From OFTM10 sp964196195 (GTDB taxonomy: Bacteria; Actinomycetota; Acidimicrobiia; Acidimicrobiales; Aldehydirespiratoraceae): 33,121 bases of DNA. Shown in pieces: positions 21,489-29,581 of this stretch (positions are counted from its first letter, which is position 1; each line of letters begins with the position of its first letter). The notes beneath the pieces are model-generated. The model searched no databases. It saw only the letters and a program-made list of their open reading frames with translations, and had not been told where the DNA came from. A program made the position numbers and the translations under genes. The stretch is taken from NCBI GenBank assembly GCA_964196195.1, contig CAXMSE010000076.1, forward strand, positions 1 to 33,121, in the 5' to 3' direction.

Positions 21489-24080
21489 ATGTGGTGGCCG
21501 CGATCGTCGCAAGGGGGAGATGGCTCGGCCCCGGCCATTGACGCGCTGATCGATCAATGGACCCAGGACAGTTCCGCGGTCCGCGACCACACTCTTGAGC
21601 TTGTGCGGATCGCGCACATGGTCATGGGCCCGGCGGTCGCCCTCGGCCTGCTCGTCTTCGTGCCCGGATCGGGCCTGACCCTCGCTGCACTGGTTTACCT
21701 GGGCGGCCTCATAGCGGTCCTTGGCCTCGTTCCCCGCCGGGTGCAGGCCACTGCCATATCGATGTTCGACCTCTTGCTGATCGGTTTCGTCAGTACTGTC
21801 GATCCCCACATATGGGTTGCGATGCTTGTTCCTGCCGCTGCTGCTATGACCGTCGGTTGGCTGGTCGGCACGAGAGCAACCTGGTTGCTCTACGTAGTGG
21901 GAGTTTCTTCGTTGGCCGCGGCCGGGTTCGAATCGGAGCCCGCGGGGTGGCCCCTGGCCCTCACCGTGTTTGCGGGGACCATTGGTGTTCTCAATTTCAA
22001 CAACCTCAAGATCATGGGCCAGGGTCGTGACGGAGCCCTCAAAGTCGCCGACCTGGTCGACTCGCTCCCCGTGATCGTGTGGGAGTCCGATCCCACAACG
22101 GGAACCTTCACCCACGCGGTCGGCTGGATCGAGCAGCTTCTCGGCTTCAGCGCTGAGGAATGGCGGCTGTTACCGGTGGGCCGTCGCGTGCACCGATCCG
22201 ATCTGCACGGCTTGCTCGAGAGCAACCAACGGGCGGTCGAAACGGGTGAACCCGTCACCCACGAGTTTCGCCTGCGTTGTGCCGATGGATCATCCACCCG
22301 TGTGCGTGGGGTTGTCCGCCGTGTCGAGGCGAACGGCCGGTTGTGGCTGCGGGGCGTAATCCTCGATATAGCCGAGGAGGCCGCGGCTCGTGAGGCCGTC
22401 GATCGGCTCGCAGCGGTCGTAGCTCACCAGGTCGGACCCCTTCTGGTACTCGCACCGAGAGGCGGGATCGAGCAGGAACTTGTGGTGCTGCAGGTGAATC
22501 CGGCGTTCGGGTCGATGGCCGCGATCGATGTCGCGGATGCCATCGGCATTGAGCTGGAGGTGCTCGCGCCCTGGTTGCCCCGCACAGTCCGGGCCGACCT
22601 CGACGACTTCCTCACCAACGGGCGGGTGGTTGATCGAGACGACGTCGAGATGAGGATCCCGGGAGGGTCGCGAACCTTCGACTACGGCATCGTCGGACTA
22701 CCGGACGGTTCGGTGGCCGTGCAGTTCGCCGATGTCACAGACCGTAAGCAGGCAACGGAGCTCATTCGCCACCAGGCGTTTCACGATCCGCTCACGGGGC
22801 TTCCGAACCGGACCCTCCTCTTCGATCGTCTCGCTCATGCTCTCGGCTCGATGCAGCGCGACGGATCGACGGTTGGGCTTCTCCTTCTCGACCTCAACCA
22901 GTTCAAGGAAATCAACGACACCCTCGGCCATGCCTACGGCGATCAAATCCTCGCGGTGATAGGCGAACGCCTGCGGTTGATGACCCGCGAGATCGACAGC
23001 GTGGCCCGACTCGGCGGCGACGAGTTCGCGATGGTGGTGTCGGGCGCGAGCCAGGCCCAGCTGGGCGAGATCGCCGAGAGGGTGTTCGATGCGGTGCGGC
23101 GGCCGGTGGATCTCGGGGGGATCGAGGTGGAGGTCACCGCCAGCGTGGGCGGCGCGGTTGCGCCCCTCGACGGTTCCGATGCCCACACCCTGCTTCAGCG
23201 AGCCGACGTTGCTATGTATGACGCCAAGGGGTCGGGAGTGCCGTTTCGGCTCTACACCGCCGATGACGATCGTCACTCGCTCGACCGCCTCGCCCTCATG
23301 GGCGAGCTTCGCAACCTCCTCGACGACCAGCTTCGGGTGTGGTTCGAACCCAAGATCGATCTGCGCACGGGGCAGTCGGTCGGGGTGGAGGCTCTGGCGC
23401 GGTGGGAACATCCCCGGCTGGGCTTGCTCGGACCGGGAAAGTTCATCGAGTTGTGTGAGCTTTCGGGCGTCATCGCCGATCTCACCTTCCGTGTGCTTGA
23501 TCTGACCCTCGATGCAATGTCTTCATGGCCGGGCCAGGAAGTGGCTGTGAACGTGCCGGTGCGAAACCTCTACGACCGCGCCCTCCCTGCCCGGGTGATG
23601 GAGAAGCTCGATGCCCACGGCGTAGCGCCCGAGAGACTGATCCTCGAGATCACCGAGCGCGAGATCATGGAAGATCATCGGGCGATTTCCGATGTTCTCG
23701 GGGCTCTCGATCAGCAGGGCGTACGGATCTCGATCGATGATTTCGGAACGGGCTTCTCGTCTCTGACCCATCTCCGCCGGCTTCCGATCTCCGAGATCAA
23801 GATCGACCAGTCGTTCATCAGGGGGATGCTCGACCGGGAGAACGACTACATCATCGCTCGTTCCATCATCGACCTGGCTCACAACCTGGGTCACAGGGTC
23901 GTGGCCGAAGGGGTCGAGGACACAGCCACCCTCGACCTCCTGAGAGGGCTCGGGTGCGATGTCGCCCAGGGTTTCCTTTTCTCACGCCCCGGCCCTGTCG
24001 GCCGTATTCGACGTCGAATCGATGCGGGACCTGCGCTCGATGCCGAGGGGCGCCTCGCATGGACCGGCGCAGCTGGCTGA
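21489..24080 (+). CDS. Membrane PAS-GGDEF-EAL protein (c-di-GMP turnover)
   Basis: An 863-residue sensor-effector that can make and/or break the second messenger c-di-GMP. Residues 40-170 hold about five membrane helices. A PAS domain spans about 190-300 (DSLPVIVWESDPTTGTFTHAVGW, RRVHRSDLHGLL), and a second PAS-like region spans 311-420. The GGDEF domain has an intact GGDEF at 509-513 and an RxxD inhibitory site (R500-D503) five residues before it. The EAL domain has EALAR (634-638), EITERE (720-725), DDFGTG (750-755), IKIDQSF and EGVED, so both domains look catalytically competent. No clear ribosome binding site precedes the ATG at 21489. It follows the coiled-coil gene by 14 bp. Confidence 0.93.
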   Translation: MWWPRSSQGGDGSAPAIDALIDQWTQDSSAVRDHTLELVRIAHMVMGPAVALGLLVFVPGSGLTLAALVYLGGLIAVLGLVPRRVQATAISMFDLLLIGFVSTVDPHIWVAMLVPAAAAMTVGWLVGTRATWLLYVVGVSSLAAAGFESEPAGWPLALTVFAGTIGVLNFNNLKIMGQGRDGALKVADLVDSLPVIVWESDPTTGTFTHAVGWIEQLLGFSAEEWRLLPVGRRVHRSDLHGLLESNQRAVETGEPVTHEFRLRCADGSSTRVRGVVRRVEANGRLWLRGVILDIAEEAAAREAVDRLAAVVAHQVGPLLVLAPRGGIEQELVVLQVNPAFGSMAAIDVADAIGIELEVLAPWLPRTVRADLDDFLTNGRVVDRDDVEMRIPGGSRTFDYGIVGLPDGSVAVQFADVTDRKQATELIRHQAFHDPLTGLPNRTLLFDRLAHALGSMQRDGSTVGLLLLDLNQFKEINDTLGHAYGDQILAVIGERLRLMTREIDSVARLGGDEFAMVVSGASQAQLGEIAERVFDAVRRPVDLGGIEVEVTASVGGAVAPLDGSDAHTLLQRADVAMYDAKGSGVPFRLYTADDDRHSLDRLALMGELRNLLDDQLRVWFEPKIDLRTGQSVGVEALARWEHPRLGLLGPGKFIELCELSGVIADLTFRVLDLTLDAMSSWPGQEVAVNVPVRNLYDRALPARVMEKLDAHGVAPERLILEITEREIMEDHRAISDVLGALDQQGVRISIDDFGTGFSSLTHLRRLPISEIKIDQSFIRGMLDRENDYIIARSIIDLAHNLGHRVVAEGVEDTATLDLLRGLGCDVAQGFLFSRPGPVGRIRRRIDAGPALDAEGRLAWTGAAG

Positions 24081-24110
24081 GTAAGCCTCGATCATGCAGA
24101 ATGTCGCTCT

Positions 24111-26705
24111 GTGCAGTCAGTTTCTGAGCGCGTCCGCGGCCTTGATGGGCTCCGTGCGGTTGCCGCTTTTGCCATAGTTGTTCACCACTCTGGGTTCTGG
24201 TCTGGCGCGACCTTCAACGGCAGTTGGGGCCGTTATCTGGGGCGACTCGACGTTGGCGTCCCAGTTTTCTTCGCTCTTTCGGGCTTCCTGCTGTTTCGTC
24301 CGATTGTTGTCTGCATATTGGATGACAAGCCTCTTCGTCCTGTGCTCGTGCACATTTGGCGCCGGGCTTTGCGCATTTATCCGGCCTTCTGGGTGGCGTT
24401 GACGCTGATCGTCGTGTTCACCACGGAACACTTCCGCGACGTAACCGGTGGGGTCGTCACGGGCTTGCTCGTGCATATCCACTGGCCGGATCAGGTGCTG
24501 GGTCCCATGCCGCAGGCATGGAGCCTCGCCACTGAGGTCAGCTTCTACGCGGCTCTACCGTTTATTGCCCGCGTAGCGCGCCCCTTGCTCAGCGATCGGA
24601 CCAGAGTCGAGCGTCGCAACGCTCTCTATGTCTTCACGCTTCTCGGAGCGATTGGCAGCATTGCGTTTCGTGTTGTCGTGCTCAGCATCGAGAGTCGTTG
24701 GAGTGGCTCGGCGGTGCTGTGGTTGCCGGGCACCTTCGACTACTTCGCGGTGGGGATGACCCTGGCAGTGGCGCGGGAGGGCCATGAGTCTGGGTCTTTG
24801 GCGAGAGAGAAGATTGAACGCTGGGCTGGGCCTGCGGGGTTGTGGTGGGTCACCGCCGGCGTCCTGTTTCACGTGGCGTCTTGGCACATGGGGTTGGCGC
24901 TCGGACTCGAGACTGCGTCTTGGCCCCGAGAGATTGGCCGGCAGTTTCTCTATGCCGCCATCGGATTCTGTCTGCTCTTTCCGCTCGTATTCGGAGGGCA
25001 GAGACGGTCGGTGATTCGGCGACTGACTCAGAGCCGGTTCATGGAGTGGCTTGGGCTCATCTCGTATTCGGTCTACCTCTGGCACATGGTCTTCATCGTG
25101 CACCCGTGGGGTCCGCTTCGTCGGTTTGTGGAGGGACTTGTCGACGACCGTTTCCTGACGGTTCTCATTGTGGCTGTGCTCCCGACGATTGTGGTTGCAT
25201 CTTTCAGCTACTACCTGGTGGAGCGTCCGGCGATGGGGCTCCAGGCGGCTCTTCGCCGCCCGATCGTCGACTCCACGCCTGGCGAGACGGTCGTGCGGAG
25301 ACTTGTCGGGAGCGCGCGCGGGGCGTCGTATCGAATGCAACTGTGGATGATTGCAGGCCTGGGGTTGATTCTTCGCGTTGCTTACGTTCTTGTTTCCAAG
25401 CGCAATGACACTCTTGATCCTGGAGTGGTTTCGCCCGGCGACCAGTTCTACTATTCGCTCGCCGCCGACGCGCTTGCTGCGGGAAAGGGTTTTGTCGTTC
25501 CATGGCATGGTCTGACCGTTGGCCCTGAGGTTGCAAGTCCCGTGGGGGTTGCCGTTGCCGCTGCGCCTCATGCTGCGGACCATCCGCCTCTCACCGCCCT
25601 TGTCGCGTCTCCGGCTTCGCTTCTCCCCGGTGGCGCCGGTTCTCATCTTCTGGAGCAGAGGCTCACCATGTGTGTGGTGGGCGCGTTCGTGGTGGTGGCC
25701 ATTGGGTATCTCGGCCGTGAAGTGGCCGGTGCCGCTACTGGGCTGGTCGCGGCCGGGATCGCTGCGGTCTATGCGGGTTTCTGGATCAACGATGGCCTCG
25801 TCATGGCCGAGTCGCTCACGACGCTGATGGTCACCGGGGCTGTGTGGGCGGCGTTCCGATACCGACGCGTGCCTCGTTTGCGCACGGCGATCGAGATGGG
25901 TATTTGGCTCGGGTTGGCTGCATTGGCAAGGTCGGAAAGCTTGTTGTTGGTGGTTCTTGTCGCGGTTCCTGTGATTTGGGGAACTCACGCGCGGTGGGAC
26001 CGGCGCTTGCTTCGTTCGTTTGCTGTCGGTGCGGCGTGTGCCGTAGTGATCGCACCATGGGTGGTGCCCAATCTCCTTCGTTTCGACGAGCCGGTACTGA
26101 TGTCATCCAATGATGGCCTCACATTGGTCGGGGCCAACTCACCTCAGACCTACTCCGGAGGGGCCGTGGGGTTTTGGACGCTCGAGTATGCGTTTTCGCT
26201 GGACTTGGAAGCTAGCGGTGGCCCGGACCTTGATCAGAGCGGGATCTCGAGGATTTATCGCGAAGAGGCGATCGCGTTCGCGACGGACAACCTGGGCGAC
26301 CTGCCGCGCGTGGTTGGGGCGCGCTTGGGCCGCCTGTGGTCCGTCTATGGTCCGCTTCAAATGGCCAAGTGGAACCAGGGTGAGGGGCGGGAGCTATGGG
26401 CGTCACACTTGGCTCTTCTGAATCTGTGGATGGTCGCACCGTTTGCGGCGATCGGATGGTGGCGGGCTCGTAGGGAGCGACGCTGGCGGTGGCCTTTGAC
26501 TGCGCTGTTTGTGCACGTCACGGTGGTGGGGGCGGGGTTTTACGGTTTGGCGCGGTTCCGGGTCACGGCTGAAATAGCGATGGTGGTGTTGGCGGCGATA
26601 GGCGTGCGATGGGTGACTGGCTTGGGTACATGGCGCGCCGATCGTGATATTCGAGGTGAGATACCCGACAGTCCCGGCCCGACGCTTGTCCACACTGATG
26701 GCTAG
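24111..26705 (+). CDS. Acyltransferase-3 / GT-C glycosyltransferase fusion
   Basis: An 864-residue membrane protein that starts at GTG 24111. Residues 8 to about 375 are an acyltransferase-3 (OafA/YrhL-type) domain: RVRGLDGLRAVAAFAIVVHH with H25/H26, VPVFFALSGFLLFRP, WRRALRIYPAFW, SLATEVSFY and ISYSVYLWHM. Residues of about 408-850 resemble an ArnT/PMT-like GT-C glycosyltransferase: LGLILRVAYV, SPGDQFYYSLAADALAAGKG and HAADHPPLTALVAS, followed by many helices. Such enzymes O-acylate or glycosylate envelope glycans using lipid-linked donors; the substrate is unknown. Third codon positions hold more A/T than in neighbouring genes, a hint of transfer. Its stop overlaps that of the opposing gene in a shared CTAG. 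Confidence 0.88.
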   Translation: MQSVSERVRGLDGLRAVAAFAIVVHHSGFWSGATFNGSWGRYLGRLDVGVPVFFALSGFLLFRPIVVCILDDKPLRPVLVHIWRRALRIYPAFWVALTLIVVFTTEHFRDVTGGVVTGLLVHIHWPDQVLGPMPQAWSLATEVSFYAALPFIARVARPLLSDRTRVERRNALYVFTLLGAIGSIAFRVVVLSIESRWSGSAVLWLPGTFDYFAVGMTLAVAREGHESGSLAREKIERWAGPAGLWWVTAGVLFHVASWHMGLALGLETASWPREIGRQFLYAAIGFCLLFPLVFGGQRRSVIRRLTQSRFMEWLGLISYSVYLWHMVFIVHPWGPLRRFVEGLVDDRFLTVLIVAVLPTIVVASFSYYLVERPAMGLQAALRRPIVDSTPGETVVRRLVGSARGASYRMQLWMIAGLGLILRVAYVLVSKRNDTLDPGVVSPGDQFYYSLAADALAAGKGFVVPWHGLTVGPEVASPVGVAVAAAPHAADHPPLTALVASPASLLPGGAGSHLLEQRLTMCVVGAFVVVAIGYLGREVAGAATGLVAAGIAAVYAGFWINDGLVMAESLTTLMVTGAVWAAFRYRRVPRLRTAIEMGIWLGLAALARSESLLLVVLVAVPVIWGTHARWDRRLLRSFAVGAACAVVIAPWVVPNLLRFDEPVLMSSNDGLTLVGANSPQTYSGGAVGFWTLEYAFSLDLEASGGPDLDQSGISRIYREEAIAFATDNLGDLPRVVGARLGRLWSVYGPLQMAKWNQGEGRELWASHLALLNLWMVAPFAAIGWWRARRERRWRWPLTALFVHVTVVGAGFYGLARFRVTAEIAMVVLAAIGVRWVTGLGTWRADRDIRGEIPDSPGPTLVHTDG

Positions 26706-27208
26706 CTGGGTTGGGCGTCGAGCAGCTCGAAAGTGTCGACGGTGAGCGGGGCCTGGTCGGCGAGCGGATCGTCTCGGGCGGCGATGAGATCGAGGGGTGA
26801 GCGCTGCAGGCGACGGGGAACATTGAACCCTCGCACCTGCACCGATCCGTTGAAGCCGATATAGGCCCCGAATCCGGCTCGATGCCAGCGGATGGCGGAC
26901 CGGATGGCCCTGGTGGCGTCGGTCGGTGCGATCCCCACGCTCAGGGGAAAGATCTTGAGAACGACGCACGATGGGATTGGTCCCAGTGTCGATCTGGTGG
27001 TGATCAGGGCGACGTCATCGCCGATGTGGGCGGTGTAGGCGGTATCTGGTTGGGCCAGCCGCCAACGGAGGAACTCCGGGGTGTAGTCGGTCGACCATCC
27101 GATGACCGGTTGGCGATCGACCGTTGCCGCGAGGTCGGAGAAATCCTCGGAGTCGAGCCAGTTGGCGTCGATGTCGACGTGTTGCATCCGCCGGCGTCGT
27201 CGACCCAT
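26702..27208 (-). CDS. Possibly truncated acetyltransferase-like protein
   Basis: A 168-residue ORF from ATG 27208. The segment TPEFLRWRLAQPDTAYTAHIGDDVALITTRS followed by VVLKIFPL resembles the C-terminal half of long GNAT-type acetyltransferases, which carry a D-YLRWR-like motif. The start region (MGRRRRRMQHV) is odd for an N-terminus. The same frame stays open upstream for at least 45 more codons, to about 27343, with plausible coding sequence (QRYRGPLGQ..., TARLIGPLPARVV) but no start codon, reaching the end of the next gene. That suggests the N-terminal half has been lost. It could equally be a short intact gene. No catalytic acetyl-CoA loop is present. Family assignment is tentative. 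Confidence 0.5.
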   Translation of the reverse strand: MGRRRRRMQHVDIDANWLDSEDFSDLAATVDRQPVIGWSTDYTPEFLRWRLAQPDTAYTAHIGDDVALITTRSTLGPIPSCVVLKIFPLSVGIAPTDATRAIRSAIRWHRAGFGAYIGFNGSVQVRGFNVPRRLQRSPLDLIAARDDPLADQAPLTVDTFELLDAQPS

Positions 27209-27339
27209 CGGCGAAACGACGCGCGCCGGGAGTGGGCCGATCAGTCGAGCGGTGGACGACCGCGTCGCGGCGACTGGAGTCAGGGTCCAGGTTCCGTCGG
27301 ATCGTTGTCCGAGGGGACCGCGATAGCGCTGATGCGGGC

Positions 27340-27867
27340 TCAGCGGCGTAGCGATGCGATCGGATCGACGCTGGGTCTGAACGTTCCGCCGGCGATCGTG
27401 ATCGGTGTGAGGAGGTCGATCACTTCACCTGTGCTCAGAAGGGCGGTGAGCCTGCCGCCACCATCGCGGCCGACTTGATCCACTCGGGCCCAGGCCCCGT
27501 CGCGGTGGATCCAGTTGCCGGCTTGGACCAGTTCGGGCGGCAATACGGCGCCGGGACGGACCTCCACGCCGGCTGAGGCCGCGTGAAGTCGAACCAGCCG
27601 CACCGCGGGCAACAGCAGGGAGAGGCCGACGGTGACGAGGCCGAATCCGACGGCTGCTTCCACCAATGATCGACTCCGCATGGCTGAGATGATGAGGCTC
27701 GCGCCGATACCGACGGTGGCCGCGGCGAGGACCATTACCAGCACGGTGGAGGCCTTGTCGCGGGCGTCGACACTGGCGCGCTGGTCGAGGTCGATGAGTC
27801 GCCCGGTCGTGGCGTACTCCAGCAGTTGTTCGGTTGCGTCTTGGGGACGCTCTTCGATCCAGGCCAT
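27340..27867 (-). CDS. Two-helix membrane protein of unknown function, copy 1
   Basis: A 175-residue protein with three parts: an N-terminal soluble segment (DATEQLLEYATTGRLIDLDQ), two adjacent membrane helices at about residues 40-95 (VLVMVLAAATVGIGASLII and AVGFGLVTVGLSLLLPAVRL), and a C-terminal strand-rich domain. The last includes VRPGAVLPPELVQAGNWIHRDGAWARVDQV and LTALLSTGEVIDLLTPITIAGGTF. No family is recognised. It is clearly paralogous to the next gene (27946-28467), with matching layout and the conserved NWIxxDxAWxRVD, ALLSTGxVIDL and TxAGGxF words. The two lie 79 bp apart in the same direction. Confidence 0.75.
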   Translation of the reverse strand: MAWIEERPQDATEQLLEYATTGRLIDLDQRASVDARDKASTVLVMVLAAATVGIGASLIISAMRSRSLVEAAVGFGLVTVGLSLLLPAVRLVRLHAASAGVEVRPGAVLPPELVQAGNWIHRDGAWARVDQVGRDGGGRLTALLSTGEVIDLLTPITIAGGTFRPSVDPIASLRR

Positions 27868-27945
27868 CTTTAGTTTCGTGCTCCGTGGGTCAATTGCGTC
27901 ACCAAGGTGACACAGCGGAGACGCCGCGTCCAGGGTCGGTGGGCC

Positions 27946-28467
27946 CTATGAACCCGGTCCATTGCCGTCCTCGCTGGGGCTGAATGGGCCACCGGCCACG
28001 GTTACCGGGTGGGACAGGTCGATTACTGCACCGGTGCTCAAGAGGGCAATGACGGAGCCGTTGTGGCCGTGTCCGGCCTCGTCGACGCGCACCCAGGCAT
28101 CGTCTTGTTGGATCCAGTTGCCCGGTTGCACCCGCCTGGGCGGCAGCACCGCGGCGGCCCGGATGTCGACGATTGCCTCGGGATCGTCGTGTCGGCGCAG
28201 GGCGGAAAGGGCCGGCACGAGCATGGCGAGGCTCGCGAGTGTGACCCCGCCGCCCATGGCGATTACTACCGGCCTCCCGGCGTTGAGTCCGATGCCGAGG
28301 ATGGCCATTCCGAGACCGATCATCGCGCTCGCCACCACCACGATTGGCAGGGGCGACATGTTGTTGTAGCCGGAGCGCGAGGGGAGCCGGGTGATGAGCC
28401 GACCCCGTTCGGCGAACTCCAGCAGTTGGCTGGTGGCATCGAACTGGCTGTGATCAACGAGGGCCAT
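27946..28467 (-). CDS. Two-helix membrane protein of unknown function, copy 2
   Basis: A 173-residue paralogue of the gene at 27340-27867. The N-terminal FDATSQLLEFAERGRLITRLP matches the other copy's start; two membrane helices follow (PIVVVASAMIGLGMAILGIG and VVIAMGGGVTLASLAMLVPAL). The C-terminal domain has AAAVLPPRRVQPGNWIQQDDAWVRVDEAG and VIALLSTGAVIDLSHPVTVAGGPFSPSED. The middle linkers differ strongly, so the duplication is old. Function unknown; the C-terminal domain is predicted to be a small beta fold on one side of the membrane. The gene is preceded by a strong hairpin that separates it from the ferredoxin gene. Confidence 0.75.
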   Translation of the reverse strand: MALVDHSQFDATSQLLEFAERGRLITRLPSRSGYNNMSPLPIVVVASAMIGLGMAILGIGLNAGRPVVIAMGGGVTLASLAMLVPALSALRRHDDPEAIVDIRAAAVLPPRRVQPGNWIQQDDAWVRVDEAGHGHNGSVIALLSTGAVIDLSHPVTVAGGPFSPSEDGNGPGS

Positions 28468-28503
28468 CAGGTGTCCCGATTGATCGGTTGGCGGAGTGTG
28501 CCC

Positions 28504-28553
28504 AACCGCGGCGATGCCCCAGGGAGGTGGGGTCCCTGGGGCATCGCGCGGTT
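28504..28553 (-). terminator. Strong hairpin after the ferredoxin gene
   Basis: A perfect 15-bp stem (28511-28525 with 28533-28547) and a 7-base loop are extended, past a one-base bulge, by six more pairs (28504-28509 with 28548-28553). On the minus strand it begins 17 bases after the ferredoxin stop. It probably ends that transcript or protects its 3' end. There is no T-run. Confidence 0.6.
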
Positions 28554-28570
28554 GAAGCGATCAAGCATCA

Positions 28571-28792
28571 TTACGCAGCGACGTAGATGCAGTCTTGGGG
28601 GCAGTCCTCGGCAGCATCGAGAACAGCCTCGAGCAACTCGTCGGACACATTTGCTGGGTCGTTGGAGCCGAAACGATGGCTGCCCACGGTGATGTAGGCG
28701 AGGCTGTCGGACTCCAGCATGAATATCTCGGGGCAGGCATCGACACAGACTCCGACACCACTGCACTCGGCGTGATCGATCCACACACGCAT
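28571..28792 (-). CDS. Small ferredoxin
   Basis: A 73-residue iron-sulfur electron carrier from ATG 28792 (MRVWIDHAECSG). Cysteines are C10, C16, C20 followed by Pro, and then C-P-x-x-C near residues 62-66, the arrangement C-x5-C-x3-C-P...C-P of small bacterial ferredoxins carrying a 3Fe-4S or 4Fe-4S cluster. Acidic surface residues dominate, as usual for such carriers. A longer reading to 28834 would add 14 residues. Many actinobacterial ferredoxins of this type feed cytochromes P450, but no P450 gene is in the window, so the partner is unknown. Confidence 0.92.
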   Translation of the reverse strand: MRVWIDHAECSGVGVCVDACPEIFMLESDSLAYITVGSHRFGSNDPANVSDELLEAVLDAAEDCPQDCIYVAA

Positions 28793-28865
28793 GACGGCGT
28801 TCTCCCTTGTGCAAACTCTTCCCGTGCCTGTCACACGGTTCTGGCGACCTAGGAGGTTTGGCCTA

Positions 28866-28901
28866 TGCGCGAAATTATTCTGGTCAGGCCGGTGCGGTGA
28901 T
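28866..28901 (+). other. Eleven-codon micro-ORF with a consensus ribosome binding site
   Basis: AGGAGG at 28852-28857 lies eight bases before ATG 28866; the frame MREIILVRPVR ends at TGA 28899-28901, inside the 3' end of the opposing lipoprotein gene. A leader peptide is possible, but no regulated gene follows on this strand, so it may be chance. Confidence 0.15.
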
Positions 28902-29513
28902 GGCCGTGAGATCGCTCGCAGGGCTCAGGCTGGTACGCCCGGTGAGCCCATCGGCCACGGCCACGAGCTCCACGGATGGTCCCAGAATGCTGACCTCGGC
29001 GGTGACCCAGTCGACATTGAGGCCGAGGGCAGCGCCGGGGTAGGTGAGGGTGAGAGCGCCCTCGAAGAAAGTGACCTCGGTGACCGCGAGCAAGGCGGCG
29101 AGGGGGTCCTGGCTGGCTGGGGCACCGGCGGCCGGCACCCACGCCCCGCTACCGGTGCGGGTCCAGAATTCGAGGCCCACACCAATCACGTCGATGGTGA
29201 TGGCGGCGACGGTGGCCGTGCTCGTGGTGTTGCCGTCGACGTTGCGGCCGGCCAGCCGGCTCACCACGGCACCTTGGGCGTCGACAGAGGTGGTGAACTC
29301 GTAGCGACCGTTGAGGGCACGTAGGGCCTGGTCGAACTGGTCGGCGATCGCCACCGCCGTTTCGGCCGGGTCGGCGGTATCGGGCGGAGGACCCCCTATC
29401 TGGGCTTCGTCATCGCCTCCCCCGCATGAGGACAGGATCATGGAGACGGCGATCAGCCCAATACCGAACCTTGAGCGGCGCAGTCTTGTGGGATTGGGGG
29501 AGGAGGAATGCAT
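28884..29513 (-). CDS. Predicted lipoprotein of unknown function
   Basis: The product (209 residues from ATG 29513; a GTG at 29522 adds three) begins with a lipoprotein signal peptide, RRSRFGIGLIAVSMILSSC, with the lipidated Cys followed by GGGDDEAQ. The mature part starts with a Pro/Asp-rich linker, then a helix (TAVAIADQFDQALRALN) and a strand-rich domain with repeated Thr/Ser/Val-rich segments (TTSVDAQGAVVSRLAGR, TSTATVAAITIDVIGVGLEFWTRTGSGAWVPA). The layout recalls LppX/LprAFG-type lipid carriers, in which a similar fold binds lipids, but this is only a resemblance. It is divergent from the PAS-like gene. Confidence 0.75.
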   Translation of the reverse strand: MHSSSPNPTRLRRSRFGIGLIAVSMILSSCGGGDDEAQIGGPPPDTADPAETAVAIADQFDQALRALNGRYEFTTSVDAQGAVVSRLAGRNVDGNTTSTATVAAITIDVIGVGLEFWTRTGSGAWVPAAGAPASQDPLAALLAVTEVTFFEGALTLTYPGAALGLNVDWVTAEVSILGPSVELVAVADGLTGRTSLSPASDLTAITAPA

Positions 29514-29581
29514 CGTGACCACATTGTTGACGAAACGACGCCGCCCAGCGCTGTCGGAGAGACGCCGCTGGTCGCTGCGAG

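Noticed and set aside
21921..21940. A GGGTTCGAATCGG word resembling a tRNA T-loop
   Set aside because: It lies inside the conserved membrane part of the GGDEF-EAL gene and no acceptor, D or anticodon arm can be folded around it.
24555..25988. A 477-residue minus-strand open frame
   Set aside because: Composition (His/Arg/Gln-rich, no hydrophobic core) is typical of an antisense shadow of the membrane acyltransferase-glycosyltransferase gene.
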